Source of the DNA: Agrococcus sp. KRD186
Lineage (GTDB): Bacteria > Actinomycetota > Actinomycetes > Actinomycetales > Microbacteriaceae
Direction of reading: 5' to 3'
DNA length: 64,000 bases
Assembly: GCF_017168255.1 (NCBI RefSeq)
Contig: NZ_JABFAP010000001.1
Span: 1,103,342-1,167,341, forward strand
The position numbers and the translations under genes were made by a program. Of the stretch, positions 24,867 through 36,339 are shown one piece after another. Numbering within the stretch: the stretch's first letter is position 1; every line of letters begins with the position of its first letter. The notes under the pieces were generated by a model. The model saw only the letters and a list, made by a program, of their open reading frames with translations. It was not told the origin of the DNA and made no database searches.

Positions 24867-26717
24867 TCACTCCGAGCGCAGCGACCGCCGCTCGCGCTCG
24901 AGCTCGACCAGCTGCTCCTGCAGTCGCTTCGCAGTCTCGGGATCGCTCGCGCCCAGCCGCTGCAAGCTGCCGAGCATCTCGGCCTTGCGTCGCAGGATGT
25001 CACGGTCGACGAGCGACGAGACGACACCGCGCACGTAGGCCTTCACACCCTCGGCCGATCCCTGCGGGATGGGTGACATCGCCAGCGTGCGCACAAGCGG
25101 CACGATCTCCGCCGGCACGGTCTCTGCCACGCGCTCCGAGAAGTCCGACGCCTCGATCGCATCGAACGAGGCCAGCACGCCGTCGCGCACCACGGCGAGC
25201 GAGGGGTTGGCGATGTACGCCGAGGCGCCGCGAGCGGCGAGATCCTTCCCGAGCACGGCAGGCTGCTGCAGGAGCGCCGCGACCGCATCGCGCTCCAGCC
25301 GTGACGCCGGATCACGCTCGAGCTGCTGCAGCGCCACATCGGCCGGCGGATGCGCGGGTGCGGCGCCGTCGGAGGTGGGCGTCGGGCGCGGCCCGGCCTG
25401 CCGCACCGCGCGGCTGACCTCATCCGGACCGACCCCCAGCCAGCCGGCGACCGTGCGCACGTAGCCGTCGGACAGCGCGCGGTCGCGGATCGACTGCAGC
25501 ACCGGGGCCGCGCGCCGCATGGCTGCGACCCGCCCCTCCACGGTCTCGAGGTCGTGCTCGGCGACGATGCGCCGCAGCATGAACTCGAACAGCGGGCGGC
25601 GCTGCTGCACCAACTTGCGCACCGCGTCGTCGCCGCGCTCCAGCCGCAGATCGCAGGGGTCGAGGCCCTCCGGCGGCACCGCGACGAAGGTCTGCGCCGC
25701 GAAGCGCTGCTCCTCCGCGAAGGTGCGCGCGGCGGCCTGCTGCCCCGCCTCATCCGGGTCGAACGTGAAGATGACGCGGCCGAGCGAGCGCGTGTCGGTG
25801 GTGGAGACGTCGCCGAGCACGCGACGCAGCACCTTGATGTGGTCGACGCCGAAGGCCGTGCCGCAGGTGGCGACCGCGGTCGTGACGCCCGCGAGGTGGC
25901 AGGCCATCACATCCGTGTACCCCTCCACCACGACCGCCTCGTGCCCCTTGGCGATGTCGCGCTTGGCGAGGTCGAGGCCGTAGAGCACCTGGCTCTTGCG
26001 GAAGATCGGCGTCTCGGGCGAGTTCAGGTACTTCGGGCCCTTGTCGTCATCCGAGAGCCGGCGCGCGCCGAAGCCGACCGTCGCACCCGCCACGTCGCGG
26101 ATGGGCCAGATCAAGCGGCCGCGGAACCGGTCGTAGCTGCCGCGCTGCCCCTCGCTGAGCAGACCGGCGCTCAGCAGCTCGGCCTCGGTGAAGCCCTTGC
26201 CGCGCAGGTGCTGCTTCAGCGCCTCGAACGACGCCGGGGCGTAGCCCACGCCGAAGCGCTGCGCCGCCGCGAGGTCGAAGCCGCGCTCCCCCAGGAACTG
26301 CTGGCCGAGCGCGGCGGCAGGCGTGAGCAGCTGCTCCTGGAAGAAGGTCTCTGCGGCCCGGCTCGCCTCCAGCAGCCGCAGCCGGCCGCTGGTCTCCTCC
26401 TGCGGCTTGCCGTCCTCGTAGTGCAGCGTGTAGCCGAGCTGCGCCGCGAAGCGCTCGACCGTCTCGGCGAACGAGGTGTGATCCATCGCCATCACGAACT
26501 GGAAGGCGTCGCCATCCTCGCCGCAGCCGAAGCAGTGGTAGCGGCCCACAGCAGGCCGCACGTGGAACGACGGAGTGCGCTCGTCGTGGAACGGGCACAG
26601 CCCCTTCATGCTGCCGACGCCCGCGTTCTTCAGCGTGACGTGCTCGCCGACAACGTCGACGATCGAGATGCGTGCGCGCAGCTCGTCGATGTCGCTGCGC
26701 CGGATCCTCCCCGCCAT
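24867..26717 (-). CDS. dnaG: DNA primase
   Basis: Makes RNA primers at the replication fork. The N-terminal zinc-binding domain has Cys41, His44, Cys62 and Cys65 (LCPFHDERTPSF and YHCFGCGEDGD). The TOPRIM catalytic core follows with VVVEGYTDVMA and FTFDPDEAG. The C-terminal region (about 440-616) should bind DnaB. ATG 26717 is chosen because GAGGGAG precedes it and an earlier start would overlap dgt; the length of 616 aa is normal. It is the last gene of glyS-dus-dgt-dnaG. Confidence 0.95.
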   Translation of the reverse strand: MAGRIRRSDIDELRARISIVDVVGEHVTLKNAGVGSMKGLCPFHDERTPSFHVRPAVGRYHCFGCGEDGDAFQFVMAMDHTSFAETVERFAAQLGYTLHYEDGKPQEETSGRLRLLEASRAAETFFQEQLLTPAAALGQQFLGERGFDLAAAQRFGVGYAPASFEALKQHLRGKGFTEAELLSAGLLSEGQRGSYDRFRGRLIWPIRDVAGATVGFGARRLSDDDKGPKYLNSPETPIFRKSQVLYGLDLAKRDIAKGHEAVVVEGYTDVMACHLAGVTTAVATCGTAFGVDHIKVLRRVLGDVSTTDTRSLGRVIFTFDPDEAGQQAAARTFAEEQRFAAQTFVAVPPEGLDPCDLRLERGDDAVRKLVQQRRPLFEFMLRRIVAEHDLETVEGRVAAMRRAAPVLQSIRDRALSDGYVRTVAGWLGVGPDEVSRAVRQAGPRPTPTSDGAAPAHPPADVALQQLERDPASRLERDAVAALLQQPAVLGKDLAARGASAYIANPSLAVVRDGVLASFDAIEASDFSERVAETVPAEIVPLVRTLAMSPIPQGSAEGVKAYVRGVVSSLVDRDILRRKAEMLGSLQRLGASDPETAKRLQEQLVELERERRSLRSE

Positions 26718-26727
26718 CGCCGCTCCC

Positions 26728-27972
26728 TCAGTCCCCGACGTACCGCTCATGCCACGCGAAGGCGCCGCGATCGGTCAGGCTCGCCACCTGGTCGACGACG
26801 ACCCGTGCTCGCGCGGCCGTGTCGCCAGCGTGCGCCCAGTCGTCGGCGTAGGCGCGATCGAGGGCGTCCGGCCCGATGCGCAGCAGCGCATCCGCCAGCT
26901 CCTGCAGCACCCGGCGCTGGCTCGCGTACACGGGCTGGCGCCGCTCGGCGAGGATGAAGCTCGCCGCCGTGCCCTTCAGCACCGCGATCTCGGCGCGAAC
27001 CTCGCTCGGCACCTCGACCGTGCCGCCGAAGCGCGCCAGCGGCCCCTCGTGCGACTCGCGCGTGAGCCGGATCGCCGCGTTGGCGAAGCGCCCGATGAGC
27101 TTGGAGGTGAGGTTCTTCAGGCGGGCGTGGTCGGCGCGCGAGCCGTCGAACGAGCGCACCCAGGTCTCGAGGTCGTCGAGCCGGTCGAAGGCGGCGAGCA
27201 GGTCGTCGCGCGTGAACTCGGGCCCGACCCAGGTCATCATCATCGAGACGAGCTCGTCGTGCCCGACGCGGCTCTGCAGCTTCGCGACGTCGACGTAGCC
27301 GCCCACCACCGCATCCTCGAAGTCGTGCACCGAGTAGGCGATGTCGTCGGCGAGATCCATCACCTGCGCCTCGATCGACGGCCTGCCCTCGGGCGCGCCC
27401 TGACGCATCCACTCGAAGACCTCGCGGTCGTCGGCGTAGAAGCCGAACTTGATGCGGCCGGATGCGTCGTGGACGTCGGACGCGGCCGGCCACGGATACT
27501 TGCACGCGGCATCGACGCTCGCGCGCGTGAGGTTCAAGCCGTACGGGCGGCCGCCCTGCAGCACCTTCGGCTCGAGCCGCGTGATGACCCGCAGCGTCTG
27601 CGCGTTGCCCTCGAAGCCGCCGATCGCCAGCGCCCACTCGTTGAGGCCCTTCTCGCCGTTGTGGCCGAAGGGCGGATGCCCGATGTCGTGGGCGAGGCAC
27701 GCGGTGTCGACGACGTCGGGGTCGAGGCGCAGCTCGACGGCGATCTCACGGCCGACCTGCGCGACCTCGAGCGAGTGCGTCAGGCGGGTGCGGGAGTCGT
27801 CGAAGCCCATGGTGGGCGAGAGCACCTGCGTCTTCTGCCCGAGCCTGCGGAAGGCGCTCGAGTGCAGCAGGCGCGCGCGATCCCGCGCGAAGTCGGTGCG
27901 TGCGGAGCGATGCACCTCGGGCAGGCGCCGCTCGGCGTCGTGCTCGCCGTAGCCCCGCTCGTCAGCCGCCAC
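26728..27972 (-). CDS. dgt: dGTP triphosphohydrolase-like HD protein
   Basis: A 414-aa HD-domain dNTP triphosphohydrolase that splits dNTP into nucleoside and triphosphate and so controls the nucleotide pool. Metal ligands are seen in RTRLTHSLEVAQ (His66) and CLAHDIGHPPFGHNGE (His95-Asp96). GTG 27972 overlaps the dus stop by 11 bp. Its place directly before dnaG is the standard actinobacterial order and links dNTP control with replication. Confidence 0.92.
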   Translation of the reverse strand: MAADERGYGEHDAERRLPEVHRSARTDFARDRARLLHSSAFRRLGQKTQVLSPTMGFDDSRTRLTHSLEVAQVGREIAVELRLDPDVVDTACLAHDIGHPPFGHNGEKGLNEWALAIGGFEGNAQTLRVITRLEPKVLQGGRPYGLNLTRASVDAACKYPWPAASDVHDASGRIKFGFYADDREVFEWMRQGAPEGRPSIEAQVMDLADDIAYSVHDFEDAVVGGYVDVAKLQSRVGHDELVSMMMTWVGPEFTRDDLLAAFDRLDDLETWVRSFDGSRADHARLKNLTSKLIGRFANAAIRLTRESHEGPLARFGGTVEVPSEVRAEIAVLKGTAASFILAERRQPVYASQRRVLQELADALLRIGPDALDRAYADDWAHAGDTAARARVVVDQVASLTDRGAFAWHERYVGD

Positions 27973-29110
27973 GGGTATCGCTCTCGTCCTCGATCAGAGC
28001 CTCGCGCTGCGCGGGGCTCAGCTCGGGACTGTCGAGCCAGCCGTCGGGCAGCGCCGGCTTGCGCGGGCTGCCGGCGCGGCCGCGCTGCCCCTCGACGCCC
28101 TCGGCGTTGTAGGGCGAGGCGTGGTCGAGCGCGCCGAGCAGCTCGTCGAGCTCCGCGAGCGACCAGACCGCTGCGAGCGCGCGCCGGGCGTCGCCGCCGA
28201 TCGGGTAGCCCTTGAAGTACCAGGCGACGTGCTTGCGGATGTCGCGGCAGGCGCGATCCTCCTCGTCGAAGAACTCGACCAGCAGCTCGGCGTGGCGACG
28301 GAACGCATCCGCCACCTGGCCGAGGTTCGGGCGGTGCCGCTCGTCGCTGCCGGAGAAGGCCGCGGCGAGGTCGCCGAACAGCCACGGACGGCCCAGGCAG
28401 CCGCGGCCGACCACGACCCCGTCGGCGCCGGTCTGCTCGAGCATGCGCAGCGCATCCTCCGCCTGCCAGATGTCGCCGTTGCCGAGCACCGGCACCGAGG
28501 TGACGTGCTGCTTCAGCGCCGCGATGGCATCCCAGTCGGCCTGACCGGAGTAGTGCTGCGCGGCCGTGCGGCCGTGCAGGGCGACGGCTGCCACGCCGGC
28601 ATCCTCGGCGATGCGGCCGGCGTCGAGGTAGGTGAGGTGCTCGTCGTCGATGCCCTTGCGCATCTTCACGGTGACGGGGATGTCGCCGGCGCGCTGCACC
28701 GCGCGCTCCACGATGGCGGCGAACAGCTCGCGCTTCCACGGCAGGGCGCTGCCGCCGCCGCGACGGGTCACCTTCGGCACCGGGCAGCCGAAGTTCAGGT
28801 CGATGTGGTCGGCGCGATCCTCGTCGACCAGGATGGCGACGGCCTGCTCGACGGTCTTCGGGTCGACGCCGTAGAGCTGCACCGAGCGCAGCGACTCCGA
28901 GGGGTGGTGGCTGATCAGCCGCATCGTCGCGGGCGTGCGCTCGACGAGCGCGCGGGTGGTGATCATCTCGCTCACGTAGAGCCCGGCGCCGTACTCGCGG
29001 CACAGCCGCCGGAAGGCCGTGTTCGTGATGCCCGCCATGGGCGCGAGCACGACGGGCGTGTCGAGGGCGATGGGCCCGATCGACAGCGCCGGCAGTGTGC
29101 TCGCCGCCAT
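27962..29110 (-). CDS. dus: tRNA-dihydrouridine synthase
   Basis: FMN enzyme that reduces uridine to dihydrouridine in the D-loop of tRNAs. Family motifs: LAPMAGITNTAFRRLCREYG (about 23-42), the catalytic Cys in NFGCPVPKV (about Cys109) and NGDIW / GADGVVVGRG for FMN binding. The 382-aa protein starts at ATG 29110 with GGGGAG 7-8 nt upstream. It lies 17 bp after glyS and overlaps dgt. Confidence 0.93.
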   Translation of the reverse strand: MAASTLPALSIGPIALDTPVVLAPMAGITNTAFRRLCREYGAGLYVSEMITTRALVERTPATMRLISHHPSESLRSVQLYGVDPKTVEQAVAILVDEDRADHIDLNFGCPVPKVTRRGGGSALPWKRELFAAIVERAVQRAGDIPVTVKMRKGIDDEHLTYLDAGRIAEDAGVAAVALHGRTAAQHYSGQADWDAIAALKQHVTSVPVLGNGDIWQAEDALRMLEQTGADGVVVGRGCLGRPWLFGDLAAAFSGSDERHRPNLGQVADAFRRHAELLVEFFDEEDRACRDIRKHVAWYFKGYPIGGDARRALAAVWSLAELDELLGALDHASPYNAEGVEGQRGRAGSPRKPALPDGWLDSPELSPAQREALIEDESDTRGG

Positions 29111-29127
29111 GCTCACGCTCCCCACAT

Positions 29128-30507
29128 TCACGCCCCGATGAGCCCCTGCGCCAGGTGCGCCTCGAGCTCGTCGACCTTCACGCGCGTCTGCTGCATCGAG
29201 TCGCGCTCGCGCACCGTCACGGCGCCGTCCTCGAGCGAGTCGAAGTCGACCGTGACGCAGTAGGGCGTGCCCACCTCGTCCTGCCGGCGGTAGCGGCGGC
29301 CGATGGCGCCGGCGTCGTCGAAGTCGATCGCCCAGTGGCCCCGCAGCCGCCCGGCGATCTCGCGCGCGAGCGGCGAGAGCTGCTCGTTGCGGCTCAGCGG
29401 CAGCACGGCGACCTTGACGGGCGCCAGGCGCGCGTCGAGATGCAGCACCGTGCGGGTGTCGGTGCCGCCCTTGGCGTTGGGCACCTCCTCCTCGTCGTAC
29501 GCGTCGACCAGGAACGCCATCATGCTGCGGGTGAGGCCGAAGGATGGCTCGATCACGTACGGCGTGTACTTCTCGCCGGAGGCCTGGTCGAAGTAGACGA
29601 GGTCCTTGCCGGATGCGCTCGAGTGCGCGCCCAGGTCGTAGTCGGTGCGGTTCGCGACGCCCATGAGCTCGCCCCACTCGGAGCCCTGGAACCCGAAGCG
29701 GTACTCGAAGTCGATGGTGGCGGCCGAGTAGTGCGCGCGCTCGTCCTCCGGCACGTCGAAGCGGCGCATGTTCGCCTCGGTGATGCCGAGGTCGAGGAAC
29801 CACGCCCAGCACGCCTCGACCCAGGTGTCGAACCACTCGGGCGCCTCGGCCGGCGGCACGAAGAACTCGATCTCCATCTGCTCGAACTCCCGGGTGCGGA
29901 AGATGAAGTTGCCGGGCGTGATCTCGTTGCGGAACGCCTTGCCGACCTGGCCGATGCCGAACGGCGGCTTCTTGCGCGAGACGGTCACGACGTTCAGGAA
30001 GTTCGTGAAGATGCCCTGCGCCGTCTCCGGGCGCAGGTAGTGCAGGCCGGTCTCGTTGTCGACCGGGCCGAGGTTGGTCTTCATCAGGCCCGAGAACAGC
30101 TGCGGCTCGGTCCACTTGCCGGTGGTGCCGCAGTCGGGGCAGGTGATGTCCTCCATCGAGGCGGCGGCGCGGCCCTTCTTCGCCTCGTACGCCTCCTCGA
30201 GGTGGTCCTGGCGGTGCCGCTTGTGACACTGCAGGCACTCGACCAGCGGGTCGGTGAAGGTGGCGACGTGACCGGATGCGTTCCACACCGGGGTCGGGAG
30301 GATGATCGCCGAGTCGAGGCCCACCATGTCGTCGCGGCCCTGCACGAACGTCTTCCACCACTGGCGCTTGATGTTCTCCTTCAGCGCCACGCCGAGGGGC
30401 CCGTAGTCCCACGCCGAGCGGGACCCTCCGTAGATCTCGCCCGCCTGGAACACGAAGCCGCGTCGCTTCGCGAGGTTGATGACGGCGTCGAGACGGTTCT
30501 GGGCCAC
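29128..30507 (-). CDS. glyS: Glycyl-tRNA synthetase (alpha2 type)
   Basis: Class II synthetase of the dimeric, eukaryote-like type. Motif 2 ([21 protein letters not shown]) and motif 3 region ([14 protein letters not shown]) are present. An inserted zinc knuckle has Cys91/Cys94 and Cys123/Cys126. The 459-aa length is usual. GTG 30507 has GAGGAG 5 nt upstream, and a TAGAAT -10 box lies at 30565-30570. It is first in the glyS-dus-dgt-dnaG operon. Confidence 0.95.
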   Translation of the reverse strand: MAQNRLDAVINLAKRRGFVFQAGEIYGGSRSAWDYGPLGVALKENIKRQWWKTFVQGRDDMVGLDSAIILPTPVWNASGHVATFTDPLVECLQCHKRHRQDHLEEAYEAKKGRAAASMEDITCPDCGTTGKWTEPQLFSGLMKTNLGPVDNETGLHYLRPETAQGIFTNFLNVVTVSRKKPPFGIGQVGKAFRNEITPGNFIFRTREFEQMEIEFFVPPAEAPEWFDTWVEACWAWFLDLGITEANMRRFDVPEDERAHYSAATIDFEYRFGFQGSEWGELMGVANRTDYDLGAHSSASGKDLVYFDQASGEKYTPYVIEPSFGLTRSMMAFLVDAYDEEEVPNAKGGTDTRTVLHLDARLAPVKVAVLPLSRNEQLSPLAREIAGRLRGHWAIDFDDAGAIGRRYRRQDEVGTPYCVTVDFDSLEDGAVTVRERDSMQQTRVKVDELEAHLAQGLIGA

Positions 30508-30564
30508 GGATGCTCCTCAGGGTCGGCCGTGCGCCCCTGGCTGGAGCGCGGCACGTGAACTTCG

Positions 30565-30570
30565 ATTCTA
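30565..30570 (-). promoter_or_regulatory. -10 box for the glyS operon
   Basis: TAGAAT on the minus strand, giving a leader of about 50 nt before the GTG at 30507. No clear -35 is seen. Confidence 0.5.
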
Positions 30571-30639
30571 CCGACCGGGCGCCGTGCGCGTGGCCGCCGG
30601 CAGCGCATCCGTGGACTGCCACGGCATAGCGCCCTGGGA

Positions 30640-30645
30640 TAGGCT
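30640..30645 (+). promoter_or_regulatory. Candidate -10 box for the nucleotidyltransferase gene
   Basis: TAGGCT about 46 bp before the ATG at 30691 fits the TANNNT pattern. Confidence 0.35.
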
Positions 30646-30690
30646 CACGGCTTGGGCGCGCGCGCCCGGATCCCACGGCGAGGAGGGCTG

Positions 30691-31302
30691 ATGCAGAGCG
30701 ACGAGCAGCTTGAGCTCTATGGCGCCTGGGCCGAACGCTGGCCGAGGGATGCGGCGGAGCTGCTCGACGGCTACTCGGGAGCCTGGTGGGTCGGCGGAGG
30801 CTGGGCGATCGACACCGCGCTCGGCCGCGAGCGCCGGCACGGCGATATCGACATCGTCATCCCCCGCAGCGAGCTGAGCCTGCTGCGCGGCTGGCTGGGC
30901 GGCAAGTGGCAGCTGTGGTGCGCCTTCCAGGGTGCGCTGAAGCCGCTGCTGACCCACGACTCCGACGTGCTGCCGATCGGCACCACGAGCATCTGGCTGC
31001 GCCGCAGCGCCTACGGGCTGTGGGAGTACGAGGTGCTGCTCGACCCCAGCGACGCCGAGACCTGGCGCTTCCGCCGCGACACCGCGGTGACGATGCCGCT
31101 GGCGGACGCGCTCACGGTGCAGGACGGGATCCGATTCGCCCAGCCCCAGGTCGTGCTGGCCTATGCGGCCGCCGACCATGCCGACGTGGAGTGGCTCGAC
31201 GAGGCGCTGCCCTCGCTCGACGCCGATGCGCGCGCGTGGCTCGCCGAGCGGCTGGCCGACGACCATCCCTGGCGGAAGCGGCTGCAGGCGCCCGCCCGCT
31301 GA
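30691..31302 (+). CDS. Nucleotidyltransferase, ANT(2'')/LinB-like
   Basis: A 203-aa protein of the minimal nucleotidyltransferase group. The stretch WWVGGGWAIDTALGRERRH followed by GDIDIVIP (about 31-58) is the pattern of aminoglycoside 2''-adenylyltransferases and lincosamide nucleotidyltransferases (GGWAID...R-H-x-D-x-D). Catalytic Asp residues are present in GDIDI. Activity and substrate are unproven; chromosomal homologs without resistance function are common. ATG 30691 has GGAGGG 4 nt upstream. It stands alone between glyS and uppS. Confidence 0.78.
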   Translation: MQSDEQLELYGAWAERWPRDAAELLDGYSGAWWVGGGWAIDTALGRERRHGDIDIVIPRSELSLLRGWLGGKWQLWCAFQGALKPLLTHDSDVLPIGTTSIWLRRSAYGLWEYEVLLDPSDAETWRFRRDTAVTMPLADALTVQDGIRFAQPQVVLAYAAADHADVEWLDEALPSLDADARAWLAERLADDHPWRKRLQAPAR

Positions 31303-31306
31303 TCCC

Positions 31307-31341
31307 GCCTCGATACGCCGACTGCGTCGGCTACTCGGCGA
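31307..31341. repeat. REP-like palindrome at the uppS 3' end
   Basis: CTCGATACGCCGAC-TGC-GTCGGCTACTCGG: a hairpin with a GCCGAC/GTCGGC stem flanked by CTCGATAC and CTACTCG. The form resembles intergenic palindromes often seen in Microbacteriaceae (from memory, not checked). The TAG stop of uppS lies inside it. It probably acts as a terminator for both convergent genes. Confidence 0.5.
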
Positions 31342-32131
31342 CCGGGGTGTCCGTCGCGCCGCCGAAGCGGCGGTCGCGGCCGGTGTAGATGTCGAGCGCG
31401 TGCCAGAGGTCGTTGCGCGTGAAGTCGGGCCACAGCCGGTCGAGGAAGACCATCTCGGCGTAGGCGCCCTGGTAGGTGAGGAAGTTCGAGATCCGCTGCT
31501 CGCCGGAGGAGCGGATGAACAGGTCGACGTCCGGCACATCCGGGTTGTACATGCGGCTGCGCAGCAGCTGCTCGGTGACGCCCGAGGGCTTCACCTTCCC
31601 GGCCGCGACGTCCGCGGCGATCGAGCGCACCGCATCCGTGATCTCCACCGTGCCGCCGTAGTTCACGCACATCTGCAGGGTCATCGTGCGGTTGCCGGCC
31701 GTGCGCCGCTCGGCCTCCTCGAGCTCCTTGATGACCGAGGCCCACAGGCGCGGCCGCCTGCCGGCCCAGCGCACCCGCACGCCCCAGGCGTCGAGCTGGT
31801 CGCGCCGGCGGCGCAGCACCGCCTTGTTGAAGCCCATCAGGAAGCGCACCTCGTCGGGGCTGCGCTTCCAGTTCTCGGTGGAGAAGGCGTAGACCGAGAG
31901 GTGCTGGATGCCAGCCTGCAGGGCACCGGCGACCACGTCGAGCAGCACCGCCTCGCCGGCTGCGTGCCCCTGCGTGCGGGTGAGGCCGCGCTGGTTGGCC
32001 CAGCGGCCGTTGCCGTCCATGATGATCGCGACGTGCTTCGGCAGGCTGTCCCGCTCGTAGGCGGGCGGATGCTCGCCCGTCCAGTCGATCGGCTTGCGCT
32101 CGATGCCCGGGTCGCGGTCCTGACCGCTCAC
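31331..32131 (-). CDS. uppS: Undecaprenyl-type diphosphate synthase
   Basis: Cis-prenyltransferase that makes the polyprenyl diphosphate carrier for cell-wall synthesis. The catalytic Asp is in [16 protein letters not shown] (about Asp39). Further family motifs are [13 protein letters not shown] and the C-terminal [16 protein letters not shown]. The length of 266 aa is normal. GTG 32131 overlaps the recO stop (GTGA), so the leuA-recO-uppS genes are co-translated. The huge open frame upstream covers other real genes and is ignored. Confidence 0.93.
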   Translation of the reverse strand: MSGQDRDPGIERKPIDWTGEHPPAYERDSLPKHVAIIMDGNGRWANQRGLTRTQGHAAGEAVLLDVVAGALQAGIQHLSVYAFSTENWKRSPDEVRFLMGFNKAVLRRRRDQLDAWGVRVRWAGRRPRLWASVIKELEEAERRTAGNRTMTLQMCVNYGGTVEITDAVRSIAADVAAGKVKPSGVTEQLLRSRMYNPDVPDVDLFIRSSGEQRISNFLTYQGAYAEMVFLDRLWPDFTRNDLWHALDIYTGRDRRFGGATDTPVAE

Positions 32132-32859
32132 CGGCCGCCCCGATCGACGTGCTCGAGACTGCGGAGCCCGCGCTCGAGGTGCCACTGCACGTACGCGCCG
32201 ACCGCGCCCGACGCGCGGCTGCGCACGCCTTGGTGCGTCGCCTCTGCGGCGGCCCAGTCGCCGGTCAGCAGCGCCGTCAGCAGCTCGAGCGTCGGCGCAT
32301 CGATGCGCAGCGCACCGGGCGGGGCAGCACTGTCGGAGACCACGCCGCCGAGCTGCGGCACGAACGCGCGGTGCGGGCCGGGCTCCCCCGTCACGGCGCA
32401 GTCGCCGAAGGAGGGCGCCCAGCCAGCCACCGACAGCGCCCGCAGCAGGTAGGAGTCGAGCGTGAGCGAGGGGTCGTGCTCGCTGCGCGCGAGGCTGCGC
32501 AGCGCGCCCACCAGCAGCAGGTACTGCTGCCTGGAGCCGTCCTCGTCGGTGAGCCGGTCGGCGGTCTCGACCATCGCCGCTGCCGCCGTGTAGGCGCGGT
32601 AGTCGGCGACGATCACCGGCGCGTAGGAGCCGATGGTCACCGCCTGCGTGACGATGTCGAGGCTGCGGCCGACCGCGAACTGCAGGTCGGCGACCATGAA
32701 CGGCTCGAGCCTGCCGCCGAACCGCGACGAGGTGCGCCGCACGCCCTTCGCGACCGCGCGCACCTTGCCGTGCTCGCGCGTCAGCAGCGTGACGATGCGA
32801 TCGGCCTCCCCCAGCTGGTGGGTGCGGAGGACGACGCCCTCGTCGCGGTACGTGGGCAC
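32128..32859 (-). CDS. recO: DNA repair protein RecO (degenerate zinc site)
   Basis: Helps load RecA on SSB-covered DNA in the RecFOR pathway. The N-terminal OB fold starts [21 protein letters not shown] and the helical domain follows. In many homologs four cysteines form a zinc ribbon; here only Cys154 remains, with Thr157, Ser175 and Ala178 at the other positions. The length of 243 aa is normal. GTG 32859 follows directly on the leuA TAG with no gap. Confidence 0.9.
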   Translation of the reverse strand: MPTYRDEGVVLRTHQLGEADRIVTLLTREHGKVRAVAKGVRRTSSRFGGRLEPFMVADLQFAVGRSLDIVTQAVTIGSYAPVIVADYRAYTAAAAMVETADRLTDEDGSRQQYLLLVGALRSLARSEHDPSLTLDSYLLRALSVAGWAPSFGDCAVTGEPGPHRAFVPQLGGVVSDSAAPPGALRIDAPTLELLTALLTGDWAAAEATHQGVRSRASGAVGAYVQWHLERGLRSLEHVDRGGR

Positions 32860-34872
<2,013 letters not shown>

Positions 34873-36339
34873 TCAGTCCGCGGCGACCGCGGCGAGCGGG
34901 GGCACGGATGCGGCGCGCGCGCCCGCGGGCAGGCTCGCGGCGAGCGCGACCACGAAGCCGCCGACGAGCAGCGCGACGGGCAGCCCCCAGGGGATGACAG
35001 GTGCGGCGGAGACGACGCCGGCGACGGAGGCGACCATCGACTGCGTGCCGATCCAGCCGTAGAGCACGCCCACGCCGAAGCCGGTCGTGACGGCGACGAG
35101 GGTGATCGCGCCGGCCTCGGCGAGCAGCATCGTGCGCGTCTGGCCGCGGCGCAGGCCGAGCATGCGCAGCCGCCCGATCTCGCGCGTGCGGCGCCGCACC
35201 GACAGCAGCATCGCGGCGACGAAGCCGAGCACGGCGAGCACCGCCGAGAAGCCGACGATGGCGGTGATCACGGTCGTCACTCCCCCGTAGATCGACTCGA
35301 GCTCCGCCTTGAACTCGGGGGTGCGCTCGATCGACACGACCGCTGAGGTGAGCGATGAGCCGGCGGTGACCATCATGGTGACGACCGCCGCGCCGGCGAA
35401 CAGCGAGAGCACGAGCGCAGCGGTGCGACCCGGATGCGTCGCCAGGGTGCCGGCGGCGGCTCGCGCGGGCACACCCCGGCCGAAGGCCCGCGAGGCGATC
35501 GCGACGAGCGGCGGCGCGATGGCGGGGGCGAGGGCGATGATGCCCGCGACGGAGACGACGCCGCCGGCGAAGCCGACCAGCACCGCGAGCGGGCTCAGCA
35601 GCGACAGCGCGACCGAGCCGGCCAGCAGCGCGGCGCCGATGGCGAGGGTCACGACGCCGCCCGTGCGACGCCGCGGCACGGTGGTCTCGACGTCGACGCC
35701 TGCCCCCCGCAGCGCCTCGAGCGGCGACACGGCGAGCACGTCGCGGGTGGCGAGCAGCGCCGACAGCGCAGCTGCGACCGCGACCGCGATCGCGGGCACC
35801 GTCGCCCAGGGCTCGATCACCGGCATGCCCGCGAGGTCCATCCGCTCGCCGAGCGAGGCGAGCAGCGCGCTCACGGGGATGGCGATGAGCACCCCGGCGA
35901 GCCAGCCGGCGACTGCGCCGCCGGTGCCGACCAGCACGAAGCCGCGCAGCACCCGGCGCCGCTCGCCGCGGGAGGAGGCGCCCAACAGCCGGCGCAGTGC
36001 GAGCTCGCCGCGCAGGTCCTCCACCGCACCGGTGAAGGCCTGCCGGGCGACGATCGCGCCGACCACCACCGAGACGCCGATCAGCAGCACGCCCGCGATG
36101 GCGAGCATGATGCGGGCGGTGCCGCTGCCGGCGATCATCGCCTCGCCGTAGAGCGCGCGGGCGGCGTGCTCCATGAGCGTCGCGAGCGAGGTGCCGAAGG
36201 CTGCGGCGAGCACCGACACCGCGAAGGCGAGGCCCTGCCCGGCGCGGGAGGCGCCGTCGGCGCGGCGCGTGTCGGTGTCGCGCCGCACGGCGCCGCTGTG
36301 CCCGCGCTGCGGTGCTGTCGGCAGGACGATCGCGCTCAT
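34873..36339 (-). CDS. FtsX-type ABC transporter permease
   Basis: A 488-aa membrane protein with two FtsX/MacB-like halves. Hydrophobic segments occur at about 35-55, 80-100 and through 150-290, and again in the last third with the conserved [14 protein letters not shown]-like stretch ([19 protein letters not shown]). Likely exports or senses an antimicrobial peptide or lipid together with the ATPase. Its start overlaps the ATPase stop by 4 bp. It is last in the module controlled by the two-component system. Confidence 0.85.
   Translation of the reverse strand: MSAIVLPTAPQRGHSGAVRRDTDTRRADGASRAGQGLAFAVSVLAAAFGTSLATLMEHAARALYGEAMIAGSGTARIMLAIAGVLLIGVSVVVGAIVARQAFTGAVEDLRGELALRRLLGASSRGERRRVLRGFVLVGTGGAVAGWLAGVLIAIPVSALLASLGERMDLAGMPVIEPWATVPAIAVAVAAALSALLATRDVLAVSPLEALRGAGVDVETTVPRRRTGGVVTLAIGAALLAGSVALSLLSPLAVLVGFAGGVVSVAGIIALAPAIAPPLVAIASRAFGRGVPARAAAGTLATHPGRTAALVLSLFAGAAVVTMMVTAGSSLTSAVVSIERTPEFKAELESIYGGVTTVITAIVGFSAVLAVLGFVAAMLLSVRRRTREIGRLRMLGLRRGQTRTMLLAEAGAITLVAVTTGFGVGVLYGWIGTQSMVASVAGVVSAAPVIPWGLPVALLVGGFVVALAASLPAGARAASVPPLAAVAAD

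Noticed and set aside
26718-26750. Longer DnaG from the in-frame start at 26750
   Set aside because: It would overlap the dgt stop and add a tail absent from the family; ATG 26717 has the ribosome site.
30691-31302. Acquired antibiotic-resistance gene
   Set aside because: No mobile element, no compositional shift and no resistance neighbours; the motif alone does not prove drug modification.
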